Positions 37,020 through 48,544 of a DNA stretch of 64,000 nt are shown piece after piece. Source of the DNA: Aureococcus anophagefferens. Its lineage: Eukaryota; Sar; Pelagophyceae; Pelagomonadales; Pelagomonadaceae. The number at the start of each line of letters is the position of its first letter. Position 1 is the first letter of the stretch. Made by a program: the position numbers and the translations under genes. The stretch is from NCBI RefSeq assembly GCF_000186865.1, contig NW_008705587.1, forward strand, positions 209,304-273,303. Direction: 5' to 3'. Below the pieces are notes generated by a model. That model worked only from the letters and a program-made list of their open reading frames with translations, had not been told where the DNA came from and made no database searches.

Positions 37020-37714
37020 AAGAGCGCCGCGTCGTCGTTTCCGGCCTCGAGGTGGATCGCGGCCCAGTCGTCGCGGAGCGCGTCGTCGGCGTAGCGGTCG
37101 TCGGCGTCGTCCTGGAAGCGCGGGTCGTCGCGGAGCAGCGGCTGCGGCTCGGACCGGCCCGCGGCGACGTTGACGCTGTGGCGGACGCGGTCCGCGAGCT
37201 GCTCGGAGACGTCGAGGTCCTCCGTGAGGCCCAACGTGTTCGCGCGCGTCATGAAGCTGCACCACTGCAGGAACTCGCTCGACGCGTCGTGGAGGCGCCC
37301 GACGAGGTCGCGCTCGCTCCGCCGCGCCGCGCGGAAGCCCTCCTTCGCGAGGGGCTCGAGGGCCTCCACGGTCTCCGTGACGCCGCCCCAGATCTCGCTG
37401 TTGAGCGTGCGCACGTAGTCCGACCCGTCCTGCGCGAGCTCGCCGAGCGCGGCGAGCGGCGGCGCGGCCTCGCGCGACCGGATCGCCTCGAGCCGCTTCG
37501 ACACCGACAGCCGGCTCACCCGCCGCCGCGGCCGCGCGTCGGCGTCGCCGGCGTAGGCGTCCGCCGCGCCGTCGAACGGGGGGGCGTCCTCCGGCCCGTC
37601 CTCCGGCGCCGCGGCGACGGAGGCGCGCGAAGTCCGGGGACGGCGCGCGCCGGGGACGAGGGGGGCGCCGGGGCGGAAAAAGAGGCAGCCGAGGAGCGCC
37701 AGGGCGCGCGCCAT
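36788..37714 (-). CDS. Unknown protein with possible plastid or secretory presequence, poly-Asp
   Basis: ATG 37714, 308 aa. N-terminus MARALALLGCLFFRPGAPLV then PGARRPRTSRASVAAAP resembles a signal peptide followed by a Ser/Arg-rich transit peptide. The middle is helical (VSKRLEAIRSREAAPPLAAL, FLQWCSFMTRANTLGL). Nine consecutive Asp come from a GTC/GAC trinucleotide run at 36991-37019. The C-terminal part (EWEEITATAFEVDTQVIEDT, VLKGRWSVKNGRTVFERD) is well formed but not recognised. Its 3' end appears to have been duplicated into the downstream intergenic space. Confidence 0.55.
36991..37019. repeat. Trinucleotide microsatellite (CGT)n encoding poly-Asp
   Basis: About nine uninterrupted CGT/GTC units lie inside the coding region of the gene at 36788-37714. 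They encode Asp on the minus strand, so length changes would keep the frame. Confidence 0.9.
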
Positions 37715-37961
37715 CGTGCTGCGCCGCGCCGGGTGGGCCGCGATTTGTCGCCGGGGGTACGACGATGCGCGGCCTGCTCGAGAAGCCGCCTGCAGGCCTC
37801 GTGCCGCCACGGAAGTGCTCGCGCCAGCTACTTCACCCATTTGCATGAAGCATCGTTGAGGCATTCCCGGCCCGGGCTTGGCCCCGCCCATCTGCCGCTG
37901 GCCGCTTGGCGGCATGTTCACCTCTCCGCCGCCGCGCGGACCTTCCCCTCCCTCACAACCC

Positions 37962-40900
37962 TTACCCCCCCGCTCCCCCGTCGTCGCTGCCGCCGTCGGG
38001 GAAGTCGGAGTAGTGGGACGAGACGACCGTGGAGATGTCCTGCTGCGAGTCCGGGACGGAGTAGTCGTCGTCGTCCTTCTTCGGCGTGTCGTCCTTCTTG
38101 ACGGATCCGGAGCTCGCCGCCATGGCGATGCCGCCGATGCCGCCGAGCGCCGCGCCGATGCCGCCGCCGCCGGCCGCGCCGCTGCGGTCCGCGAGGGCCG
38201 CGTGCTCCAGGTTCTTGCGGACCTCCGCCGCGTGCAACCGCGCGGCCTTCATGCGCTCCTGCGCGAGCAGCAGCTCGAGCGCGTCGTAGTCCATGGGCCC
38301 GTCCTCGATGGTCTCGCAGAGCCGCCCCGCGAGCGACTCGTTCCAGGTCATCTTCTGCAGGCCCGCCTCCGCGAGCTGGTAGCACTCCTCGGCCAACAGC
38401 GTGGGCAGGAGCACGGACTCGAAGACGAACGCGGCATTCGCCAAGGCCTCCTTCTCCGCGCGCGTCTTCGGCGCCGCCGCGCGCTTCGACGGCGACCCCT
38501 GGCCGCCCTGGGGCGCCTGGGCGAGGGCCTCCTCGCGCTCGCTGCGCTCCCGGGCCAAATTCTCCTCGTCGACGCGCTTCTGCCGCGCGGCGGCGACGTC
38601 GCCGAAGGGGTCGATGCTGTTCTCGATGGCCTCGCGGATCCGCGTGCCCAGCGCGTTGCGCTTCGCCGCCGTCGCCGCGTCGCTCGCCTCCTTCCGCAGC
38701 CGGATGGCGTCCAGGTCCAGCGCCGTGGGCTCCATGGACGCCGCGAAGCGCGACGAGATCGACGCCTTGTCGACGTACTGCAGGTCCCGGAGCGTCTTCC
38801 GCGGCTCGAAGGGCTTGTCCTCGCCCTTCTCCCGCTTCTCCCGCTCGGCGATTTTCGCCAGCACCTCGTCGTCCTTCTTCGCCGCGCCGCCGCGCTGCTG
38901 CGCCGCGTCCGCGACCTCCGCGTTGCGCCGCTTCTTCTGCTCCGCGCGTTTCGCCGCGGCCCGCTCGGGCTCCGTGGGCTCGTCGGGGTTGCCCGGCGCG
39001 ACGATGAGGCGCGTGCCCGCGTAGAGCTTGCGCACGTCCTCGATGGCGTTCCAGCGGACGATGTCGGGGATGGAGACGTTGTACTTGCGCGCGATCTGGA
39101 CCAAGGTGTCGCCCGCGTCGTAGACGTGGTACTTGTCGCTCGGCTTGCCCTTGTCCGCGTCCGTCGCCCAGGTCCACTGGCGCAGCGTGTTGTCGACGCC
39201 CGCGCTCAGGATCTTCGACGTGTCGAACTGGAGCTGGATCACGGGGCCGTCGTGGCCCCGCAAGCTCTGGATCTGCTCGCCCGTCGTCACGTCCGTGACG
39301 ACGACGAGCGCGTCGCCGCCGGCGGAGACGACGCGCGTCGCGTCGAACTGGAGGTCGAAGACGGGGCCGTCGTGGGCCTTGGACCGCTGCAGGATGTCGC
39401 CCGTCTGGAGCCACCAGACGATGATGTGGCCGTCCGCGAGGCCCGCGATGAGCTCGAGGCTGCCGTACTTGACGGCCGTCAGCCCCGCGCCGCCGGCGCT
39501 GAGGCGCTTGCGGCAGCGCACCTGGCCGCGCTTGAGGGCCTCCTCGGCCTTGACGCGCGACCGCTCGTGGCCGACGGACGCGGACGGGTCCGCCTCCTTG
39601 GGCAGGGACCAGATGCGCGCCTCGGACTCCTGGCCGCCGGACGCGACCCACGTGGGCCCCACGTTGAGGCAGACGACGGAGCGGCTGTGGCCGTGGAGCA
39701 CGCGGAGCCGCTCGCCCGTCGCGCGGGCCCAGAGCATCATCTTCGTGTCCGCGCCTCCCGAGACGATCTTGAGCGAGTCGACGGCGACGGCCGTCACGGT
39801 GGCCTCGTGGCCCTCGAGGCACATGACGGGCTTGCCGTCCATGCCCCGCTGCTGCTCCTCCGTGAGCTCCTCCTTGCGCAGCGCGTCGTCGTTAGCCTTG
39901 ATGACGCGCGCGAGGCTGCCCTCGCTCACGTCCCAGACGAAGATGCGGCAGTCCATGCCGCCCGTGTAGACGCGCTCGCCGGAGAAGTGGAGCGCCGACA
40001 CGAGGGACGTGTGGCCCACGGGCGCGCCGAGGTGGCGGCCCTCCTCGTCGCCCGTGAAGACGCGGCGGAGCACGCCCGTCCTCAAATTGAAGACGGACAC
40101 GGACTTGCCCTCGGCCGCGACGCACATGGCGACGCCGCCCGACGCGGACCCGAGGACCTCGTTGCCCGCGGCGTTGGCCGGGTTGAAGGCGATGAAGCGC
40201 AGTTTGGATTTTTGGAGCACGCTGAGCATGAGCGCGCCCGCCTCGACGTCGTACTCCTGCTGCGCGACCACGATGTCGTCGAGGTAGTTGGCGATGCGCG
40301 CGTCGATGGCCCGCTCCTCGGCGAAGGACGCCTCGACCTCCTTCGTGACCTCGGCGAGGCGCTCCGTGAGGCGCACCTTGAGCTCCTCGATCTCGAAGAT
40401 CTGCTCGCGGCCGTGGACGAGCGTCGACGACATCTCGTCCTTGTCCGACGTTTTGGCTTCTTTGAGCTGGGCGTCGATGCGCTCCCGGAGCTGCTCGACC
40501 TTGGCCGTCGTCTTCTCCTGCTCGCCGCGCTCCTCCTTGCACTGGACGATGCGGTCCTTGTACGCCTGCTGCTCGTTGACTAACCGTAACGCGCGCGCGG
40601 ACTGGCGCTTCAGCGGCGTGACCTTGCCCTGCTTCGCGGACGTGGAGAAGAGGCGCTCCTTCATGCGCAGCAGCTTGCCCGCGCCCTCCTTGAGGCGGAG
40701 CGCGACCTCCTCGTCGACCTCGGACGCCGCGGCCTCGTGGCTCGCGATGACGTCCTCGCGGAGGTGCTGGCGCCGCGCGCACTCGGCGAGCGCGCGCGAC
40801 ACCTCGGCGCGCATGCGCACGTCGCCGAGCACCGCGTAGGTCTCGCGCGCCTTCTCCAGCGCCGTCTGGCCCTGGTCGTACTCCGCGATCTCGACCAGCG

Positions 40901-43900
40901 CCTGCCCTAAACCCATCTCGACCTGGCCCCGGAGCCGCAGGCAGACGAAGCGCGCCTTCTTCGGGTCGAGGCGCTCCAGGAGCACCAAAGCCGCGTCGTC
41001 CGTGCCCGCCTTGCGGTCGATGGACTGGGCCGCGTCGAGGCCCCCGGCGAGCTCGCGGACGAGGTCGCCCGCGCGGTCCAGCGCCGTCAGCGCCTTCGTG
41101 TGGTCGCCCGCGTCGAAGTGCGCGTTGCCGATGCGGACCTGGGCCCGCGCGAGGCCCGCGACGTCGACCTGGCCGTGGGCCCGGAGCCGCGCGCGGTCGA
41201 AGAGCGCGCGGATGGCCCGCTCGTAGCAGGCCAGCGCCTCGTCCGTGCGGCCCATGCGCCGGAAGCCGTCGCCCTCGAGCACGAAGGCGACCTCCGGCGG
41301 CGCCTCGTCCTCCTCCAAATCGTCCTCCTTGACGGGGTCGAGCCCGGTCTCCTCCGGCGGGATGACGACGACGGTCTCGCCGCCGACGGGCGCGTGGAGC
41401 TCGGACGTCTCGTAGGCGCGCCGGTTGCCCTCCTGCCACGTCTTGAGCTGCTTCCGCGAGTAGGCGAGCTGGTCCGCGGCGCCCCGGAGCTCGCTGAGCT
41501 CGCGGAGCGCCGCGCGCGCGTCCGCGATGTTCTCCTCGCGTCGCTCCGCCGACAGCTTCAGCAGGCGGCCGCCCTTGCCCACGATGCGCCCGGCGACCTT
41601 GGCCGCGTCGACCTCGAAGACGAGGAAGACGCCGTAGCGCAGGCGGTGCACGGCGGCGATGAGGTAGCGCCGCGCGCACGCGACGAAGACGCGGAGCGCG
41701 ACGCCGCGCGCGTGGCGCCGGTCCGCGCGGAAGTCCTGCCAGAGCTCGACGTACTTCTGCATGAGCGCGATGCGCCGCTCCGCGCGCTCCTTGGGCGTGA
41801 GCCGCGGCTTCCTGGACTGGAGCCGCGTCACGCGCGTCTGCCGCCGCACGTCCGCGCGGACGTTGACGAACTGGGCCTGGCGGTCGTGGAGCTCCGTCTT
41901 CTTCTGGTCCGCCGTCTTCTGGGCGCGGATGCGGTTCTTGTCCAGGATCTGCACCTTGCGCTTGCTGTCGGCGATCTCGCCGAGGCACTTCTCCATCTCG
42001 ATCTGGAGGTCGCGCTGCAGCTGCGGCTTCGTGAAGCGCTGCACGCTGCCGTGGATCACGGAGGAATTGATGTAGGGCGCCTTGACGCCGGCGACGCGGT
42101 CGATCTCCGCGCGGACTTCCAAGACGCGCTCCTGCTGGTCCGCCATGGCCCGCGTCAGCGCGGCCCGGTCCGCGAAGCACTTGAGCTGGTCCGCCTCGGC
42201 CTTCTCGATCTGCTTTTCCAGCTGCTTGAGGCGGTGCTCGAACTGGGTGCGCTTGCGCTTGTACTCGGGCACGGCCTTCTCCATCTGCGCCTCCTCGGAG
42301 AGCTCCTCGGGCGGCTCGTCGACCATGGCGAACATTCGAGCGGACCCGACGATGGACTTGGACGCGGCCCAGCGCCGCTTGGCGAGCTCCTCCGAGGCCT
42401 CGTCGCGCACGGCGATGTCCTTCTCCATCTGGTAGGCCTCCGCGAGGTCGGCCTTGAGCCGCGCGACGTAGTCGCGCTTGTACTCGCGCTGCAAGAAGCC
42501 CTGGTAGAAGTCCGTGTCCACGAAGTCGCCCTCGACGGCCTCGGCGCGCTTGAGCTCCTTGATGAGGAGCTCGCGCATGGACGGCGGCAGCGTCGTCACC
42601 TTGTCGATCTTCTCCGCGTCGCCCTCCTGGCCGGCCTTGTTCTTCGCGCGGACTTCGATGTTGACGTAGTCCGTCTCGCCCCGGAGGTCCCGCAGCTTGA
42701 ACTCGCACTGGGGGCCGCCGACCCGCAGATTGACGACGGTCTTGACCTCGTGCTTCTCGTCCGTCGTGTTGCCGCCCTTGGTCTTCGACTGCGACGCCAT
42801 CGCGCGGCCCGCGCCCTTCGTGTCGTCCTTCTTGAACTCCGCGACCCACTCGTTGTGCGTCAGGTGGCGCACCTCGACGTAGTGGATCAGGTAGTCGACG
42901 ATCTCGGCGCCGCCGTCGCGGAGCGGCGGCGACCAGCGGAGCTGGAACGAGTTCGCCGTCGGCGCGCCCGCGTCGAGGTAGAGCGGCTTGCCCGGCGCCA
43001 CGGCCTCCTTCGTCGAGTAGGCCATGAGGGGCTCGCAGCGCTCGCTCCAGCCGATGGAATTCTTGCAGCGCACGGCGAACTCCGAGTACTCCGTCGACGC
43101 GCGGAGCTCCGTGAGCGTGTGGCCGTACTCGGCGACCTGCGTGCAAAATCTTCAACCCGACTTTCAATGTGAGTGTATTCGACGGTTTCGACGCAAGCTT
43201 TTTCGGCCCTGCTTCGGGAACTCGAGGAGACCAATCGATTCGTCCAAGAATCACCCGAATCGACTTCGATTTGGCCGAGCGAGAGAGGTTTGAAGTTCGG
43301 CCCCGACGTCCCAGCTCGCTGGTTGTTTCCGGCACGGTCGGCGACGGGCTCGACGTACGCGAAGCAGGACGTGAGGATGGGCGGCAGCTGGCTCACGGTC
43401 TTCGTGACCTTCTTGCCGATCTGGGTCACCTTGGTGATGCTGAAGACGACCTCGTACTCGTAGACCGTCGCGCCGCCGTCGAGGATCGGCGGCGCCCACT
43501 TGAGCTCGATCTGCGTCGGCGTGATCTTGCCGATGCGCAGGTCGCGCGGCGGCTGGGGCTTCATGGCCACGGACTTTTTGGCCTGCTTGCGGTCGCTCTG
43601 GTACTTGCGGCGGACCTTGCAGCGCTCGACGTGGCCCCGGAGCTTCTCCTTCGTCTTGAGCGAGCCGCAGACGACGCACGCGATGCGCTCGACCTTGGGG
43701 TCGTAGACGGCCTCGTCCTCCGACGAGCCCTCGGCCTCCATGGGCGCGCCCGCGCACACCAGCAGGTGGCCCGCGAGCTGCGCGCGGAGCACGCGGCTCC
43801 GGCACTTGTCGCACGTCGCGAAGAGGTCCTTCAACCCCAGCATCTTCGCGTCGTCGCGCGCGTCCTTGGTCATCTTGTCGACCTCCGCGTCGGCGTGGGA

Positions 43901-44362
43901 CCGCAGCGTGCCGTTGACGTCGTCGCGCATCTTCCGCACGCGGTCCTCGAGGTGCTTGAGCTTGTCCCGGTGCTCGCGCGCGCCGACGATCGACCGCCGC
44001 AAATCGCGCGCGAGGTGGTCGCCGCCCTCGCGGATCGCGAACTGCTGGTCCGCGCGGGCGTAGAGCTGCATGTGGTCGCCCAGCGCCTCCGCGCCCCAGA
44101 GCCGCTCCTCGCCCTGGCGCGTCGCGTGCTTTTCGAGGGTCCGCGCGACGGCGCGTTTTTGGTTGTAGAGCACCATCTCTCCCGCCTTGACGAGCGCGGC
44201 CTTGCGCTCCGTGCGCCGCTCCTCGACGCGCCGCCGGAGCTCGATGGCCTTCTCCGAGAGCTTCTTGTTCGCCGTCCCGAAGCCGTCGCAGTCGTCCCCG
44301 CCGTCGCTGCCCTCGGACTGCGACAGCTCCAACGTCCCCGCCGACTGCGTGCGGGCCAGCAT
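37962..44362 (-). CDS. Giant zinc-finger/FN3/TPR/WD40/LysM protein, two exons (44362..43346, 43136..37962)
   Basis: ATG 44362; 2063 aa after removal of the introner. Order: coiled coil (35-180); two C2HC-like zinc fingers (CDKC..H..C 184-203; CVVC..H..C 229-248); first FN3 domain (270-375: PPRDLRIGKITPTQIELKWA, split by the intron at EP-VAEYGHT); second FN3 (about 385-530: APTANSFQLRWSPPLRDGG); long coiled coil; TPR-like repeats (about 960-1080: LACYERAIRALFDRAR, VRIGNAHFDAGDHTKALTAL); coiled coil; about seven WD40 blades (1340-1665: VYTGGMDCRIFVWDV, IVSGGADTKMMLWARATG); one LysM (1673-1720: HVYDAGDTLVQIARKYNVS, LYAGTRLIVA); helical tail. No signal peptide, so the LysM is intracellular. Probably a scaffold, perhaps cytoskeletal or ciliary; inference only. 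Confidence 0.85.
43137..43337 (-). mobile_element. Introner element 4 (subfamily A), sense, forms intron 43137..43345
   Basis: 201-bp insert with perfect 8-bp duplications GTCGCCGA on the gene strand (43345-43338 and 43136-43129). The core is close to elements 1, 5 and 6, with GATTCGG(G)TGATT(C)TTGGACGA variants. The inverted ends have decayed (CCGTGCCGGAAAC against CTGCGTGCAAAA), suggesting an older insertion. Intron 209 bp, phase 0, GT..CAG. Confidence 0.88.
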
Positions 44363-44637
44363 GCTTTAATGTGTGTTTGGGGCCGCAGGCGATCGGCTGA
44401 TGTCTTGTCCTATCCTATCCGCCCGCGCCCATCGTCCGGCGCTGGTCTGATGGCTCGGGCTGCCTAACCATCGGCGCTGCCGGGCGCGCCACCGCGGCCG
44501 CTCGTGCACAGGAGCGCAAACCTCTCCAATGGCGTCGCCGAGATCTTGAATCGTATGGGCGCCAAACCCACTGTGGCCTAGTACATTGCTCGACGCGCAA
44601 CGAGACCCGCGCCGCGCGCCGCGACGGCAGAAACGAG

Positions 44638-47212
44638 ATGCGGTGCTTCCGCCACTTCAACCTGCACGAGGCCGAGGGCACGGCGTCGGCGGTCTACTCG
44701 CTGGACCTGTCGCCGGGCGGCGACACGCTCGCGACGTGCGGCGGCGACTCGCTCGTGCGGCTCTGGTCCTGCGGCGTCGTCTTCGCCGGGGGCGGCAACG
44801 ACGCGCCCGAGGCCGTGCCCGAGGCGGCGCTGGCCGCGACGCTGGCCAAGCACACGGCGGTCGTGACGTCGGTGCGGTGGTCGGGCGCCGGGCATCGGCT
44901 CGCGTCGGGCAGCGACGACACGTTCGTCTTCGTCTGGGAGCCGCGCGCGGGCGGCGCCTGGGCGCGCGCCGCGACGCTGCGGGGCCACGGCGCCGACGTG
45001 CTGGACGTCGCGTGGTCCGCGGACGACGCGATGATCGCGTCGTGCTCCATCGACAACAGCGTCTGCGTCTGGGACGCGCGGAACCTGGCGCTGCTCATGG
45101 CGCCCCTGCGCACGCTCCGGGGCCACGCGAACTGGGTCAAGGGCGTCGCCTGGGACCCGACGGGCCGCTTCCTCGCGTCCGCGTCGGAGGACCGGCGCGT
45201 GCTCGTGTGGCGCGCGTCGGGCGACTGGCGCGTCGAGGCGACCATCGAGAAGCCCTTCGCGGGCGTCACGTCCCAGACCTTCTTCCAGCGGTTGTCCTGG
45301 GCGCCCGACGGCGCGTCGCTCGGCGTGCCCAACGCGGCCAAGTCCATGCAGGCGTGCGCCGCGGTCGTCGCGAGGGGTTCGTGGGACGGCGTCGCGGATC
45401 TCGTCGGCCACAAGCACCCGGTCACGGTCGTCAAGTTCTGCCCCGCGCTCTTCGTCGACGACGACACGGGCGGCCGGGCGCCGCCGCGGTCCGTCGTCGC
45501 CATCGGCGGCCAGGACGCGACGATTTCCGTCTGGACGTCGTCCAAGGCCCGGCCGGTCGTCGTCTTCCGCGACTGCTTCTCGGGCGCGGTGTCCGACCTC
45601 GCCTGGAGCCGCGACGGGTCCTTGCTCGTGGCCGCGTCCCACGACGGGTCCACCTGCGCCTTCCGCTTCGACGTCGGCGCGGATCTGGGCGAGGCGCTGT
45701 CCGCGGACGCGGCCGCGGCGTACCTCGCCGACACGTTCCGCGCCGCGGGCGGCGAGGAGATCGCGCTGCCGAACCCGACGCTGCCGTCGCCGGCGGCCGC
45801 GGCGAAGACCGTCGCCCTGGCTCGGCCCGCGGCGGCCGCCGCGCCGGCGGTGACGATCCTCCAGGCGCGGCCGAAGCACGGACGGAACGGCGCGGCCGCC
45901 GGCCCGGCGAAGAAGAAGAAGCGCATCGCGCCCGTGGCCCTCGGCGGCGCCGCGCCGGCGGCGGCCCTGGCGCCGCGCGCCGTCGCCGCCGCGCCACCCG
46001 CGGCGCCCGCGGCGCCCGCGCCCGCGGTCGCGCCGCGCGCGCCGCCGCCCGACGACCTCGTCGCCGCGCCCGCGCCGCGCGGCGGCGTCGTGTCGCGCGA
46101 CGTCGGCGGCGGGTTGCGGGTGGCCGCGGCGCCGGAGAAGGCCGGCGGGACGAGCCGCTGCCGCGTCGTCGCGAGCCGCGGCGACGCCGCGGCCTGGGAG
46201 GCGGTGGTGGCCGGCGCGGCCGTCGCCGTCGCGGGCGGCGACGGCGCGGTCTTCGTCGCCACGGACCGCGGCGCGCTCCACTGCCTCTGCGCGGCGAGCG
46301 GCGCGCTGTTGGCGCCGGTCCTGCTCCTGCCGGCGCCGGCGGCGCACGTCGCCTGCGGCGGCGGCCACGTCGCGGTCGTCTGCGGCGACGCGGCGGTCCG
46401 CGCGTGGAGGCGGACGGGCGGGCGGCTCGCGTCGGCCGCCGTCGCGTCGGCCGCGGCGCCGCTCCGCGCGTCGACGGGCGGCAAGGTGCTGGGCTGCGCC
46501 ATCGGCGCCGCGGGCGTGCCGACGCTCAAGCTGCGCAACGCGGGCGCGGCCTTTGCGGCCGAGGGGCCCGTCGCGGCGGTGGCCTGGGACGCGCGCGCGG
46601 CGGCGTGGGTCAAGCTCGCGGACGCGACGTCGACGGCGCTGCCCGACGACCGCGCCGCGACGTCGACGACGCCCGGGGATGCGCTCCTCGCCGCGGCGGC
46701 CGACGGCGCGGCGGCCGCGACGTCCGCGGCCGCGTTGTTAGCCGCGGCGCCCGACGGCGACGGCGCCAATCCGGGTTCAACATTCATGTATCCGAACGGT
46801 TTCGACCTACTTTTTTCACTGTTCAAAAAGGACTCGACGAGAGCAATCGATCCGTCCAAAAATCGGCCGAATCGACTTCGATGTGGCCGAGCTCGAGAAT
46901 TCGGAAGTTTGGTCGGGACGTCCCAAACCAGCGGTTGTCTCCGGCACAGGCGCCAAGGCCGCGCTCGAGGAAAGATTGGCGTGCGCGACGCGCTTCGGCG
47001 CCGCCGCCGCGCGGGCGCGCTGGCTCGACGCCTACGCCGCCTGCCTCGCGTCGTCCGACGACGCGAACCGCCTCCGCCGCCTCGCGGCGTCGCTCGCGGA
47101 CGAGCCGGCGCTGTTGCGGGACCACGTCTACCCCGCGCTCCGCGCGAACCCGAAGCACCACGCGCTCCTCTCGGAGCTCGAAGAGGCGGACAAGGCCATG
47201 AGCGACGTCTAA
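44638..47212 (+). CDS. HIRA: Histone chaperone HIRA, two exons (44638..46762, 46950..47212)
   Basis: ATG 44638, 795 aa. Residues 1-370 are seven WD40 blades in the HIRA/Hir1 order: VYSLDLSPGGDTLATCGGDS, VRWSGAGHRLASGSDDTFVF, HGADVLDVAWSADDAMIAS, HANWVKGVAWDPTGRFLASA, FFQRLSWAPDGASLGVPNA and AWSRDGSLLVAASHDGS. A basic/Ala linker (KKKKRIAP) and a second beta-rich domain (about 490-700) correspond to the C-terminal Hira domain. After the introner the helical end LEERLACATRFGAAAARARW..LSELEEADKAM follows. HIRA deposits H3.3 independently of replication. The precise junction uses a GC donor; a GT at 46775 also keeps the frame (+4 residues). The TAA stop interlocks with that of the convergent PIG-W gene. 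Confidence 0.9.
46770..46949 (-). mobile_element. Introner element 5 (subfamily A), inserted antisense to HIRA, forms intron 46763..46949
   Basis: Flanks are GCGCCAAT (46763-46770) and GCGCCAAG (46950-46957), 7 of 8 identical. The core reads in the opposite direction to the gene (TCGTCC/GTCCAAAAATCGGCCGAA on the plus strand). The right end is a proper inverted-repeat end (GTCTCCGGCACAG); the left end is missing about 15-20 bp, so the intron is only 187 bp. The 3' CAG therefore comes from what is the opposite end of the element compared with the other copies. The donor is GC (46763) or GT (46775). Confidence 0.85.
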
Positions 47213-48432
47213 AGGGATTGCCGCTTACGTCTCAAGGGCGCGACGACGCGCGCCGCGCCGTAGTCGCAGAGGCTCCGCGCGCAAAGGACGGCGACGACGC
47301 CCGACTCGACGGCGAGCGTGTCCACGGCCAGGTTCAGCAGGCCGCAGGTCGCGTTGGCGACGAGGAACCAGGCGAGCAGGTCGCCGTCGACGGCGGCGAG
47401 GAGCGGCGACCGGCCGTCCGCGACGCCGCGGTTGCACCGCGCGAACGCCGCGAGCAGCGCGACGTTGAGGCCGACGGTGACGGCGCAGTAGGCCGGATTC
47501 GCGAGGCGCCGCGACGGCGGGCCGAGCGCCGCCGCCGCGGCGAAACAGGCGCCGCTCAGCGCCGCGAGGCCGGGCCAGTCGCGGCGGCGCAGGAACGCGT
47601 CGACCGTCGGTTTGAGCGCGACGGCGGAAAAGTGCAGGCACGCGTAGCCCGGCAGGCTCGCGAGGCCCTCGCGGTTCGCGGCGAGCAGCGAATCCCGCGG
47701 CGCGTCCGAGAGGACCCAGGGCCCGGCGCGCGCCGCGACGGCGGCCGCGGCCGCGGCGCAGACCGCGGCCGCGGCGGCCGGCGGCGCGCGTCCCGAGACC
47801 GCGCCCGCGACGTCGACGGCGGCGGCCGTCGCGAAGAAGTTCCAGTGCGCGCCGTACTCCGTGACGTGCTCGGGGTAGCCGCAGGCCCAGACGGCGCCCG
47901 CGCGCAGGACCGCGAGCGCCGCGAGCGGCGCCGCGCGCCGGAGCGACGGCGGCCGGCCCCGCGCCGCGCGGCTCGCGAGGCCGTTGCCGAAGGCGAAGGA
48001 GCCCGCGCCCGCGTCCATGAGGGACACGCCGAAGGTCTCCGTCTTGCAGAAGCGCCGCGGGAACGCGGGGAAGTCGACGGCCAGGATGCACACGGACGTC
48101 GCGAGCGCCTGGCCGCAGCGGAAGAGCCGCACGTCCGCGGCCGGGTCGCCCGCCGCGCGCGGCGGCGGCGCGCCGCGCGCGGCGACCGCGAGGCACGCGC
48201 CGGCGGCACAGGCGACGGCGAGCGCGGCGTCGCAGCCCGTCGTGAGCACGAAGGCCAGCGGCGCGACGACGACGGCGACGTCGAGCAGCGCGCCGGACCA
48301 GCCGCGCCGCGCGAGCTCGAGCCGCAGGCCGAAGCACAGCGGCGCGACGGCGGAGATCGTGAGCACGTCGAGTACGCTCGAGCCGTCATGGTTGGCGACT
48401 GCGGCTTCCTTGGCGGCCTTCCAAGAGGCCAT
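47209..48432 (-). CDS. PIGW: PIG-W/GWT1 GPI-anchor inositol acyltransferase
   Basis: ATG 48432 (MASWKAAKEAAVANHDG), 407 aa, many hydrophobic helices. Family marks: KEAAVANHDGSSVLDV at the N-terminus (KExFVxNLxGTT in animals), ILAVDFPAFPRRFCKTETFG with VSLMDAGAGSFAFGNGL, EYGAHWNFFAT, and FLVANATCGLLNLAVDTL near the end. The enzyme acylates the inositol of GlcN-PI in the ER, an early step of GPI synthesis. It fits the presence of a predicted GPI-anchored protein at 18928. The TAG stop (47211-47209) overlaps the HIRA TAA. Confidence 0.93.
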   Translation of the reverse strand: MASWKAAKEAAVANHDGSSVLDVLTISAVAPLCFGLRLELARRGWSGALLDVAVVVAPLAFVLTTGCDAALAVACAAGACLAVAARGAPPPRAAGDPAADVRLFRCGQALATSVCILAVDFPAFPRRFCKTETFGVSLMDAGAGSFAFGNGLASRAARGRPPSLRRAAPLAALAVLRAGAVWACGYPEHVTEYGAHWNFFATAAAVDVAGAVSGRAPPAAAAAVCAAAAAAVAARAGPWVLSDAPRDSLLAANREGLASLPGYACLHFSAVALKPTVDAFLRRRDWPGLAALSGACFAAAAALGPPSRRLANPAYCAVTVGLNVALLAAFARCNRGVADGRSPLLAAVDGDLLAWFLVANATCGLLNLAVDTLAVESGVVAVLCARSLCDYGAARVVAPLRRKRQSL

Positions 48433-48544
48433 GCCGCCTCTCGGCGGCGGCGATGCTGGGTCGACCTTGCAAGATCCTTGCAGCGAAGCAGCCCGGCAGC
48501 ATGGCTTGAGCAGACGCGGAGAGCCGCCAAAGGTGGGGCGCGAG

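Noticed and set aside
39892..43335. Long minus-strand frame of 1147 aa inside the giant gene
   Set aside because: Out-of-frame shadow; the alternative frame has zinc fingers, FN3, WD40 and LysM and splices cleanly.
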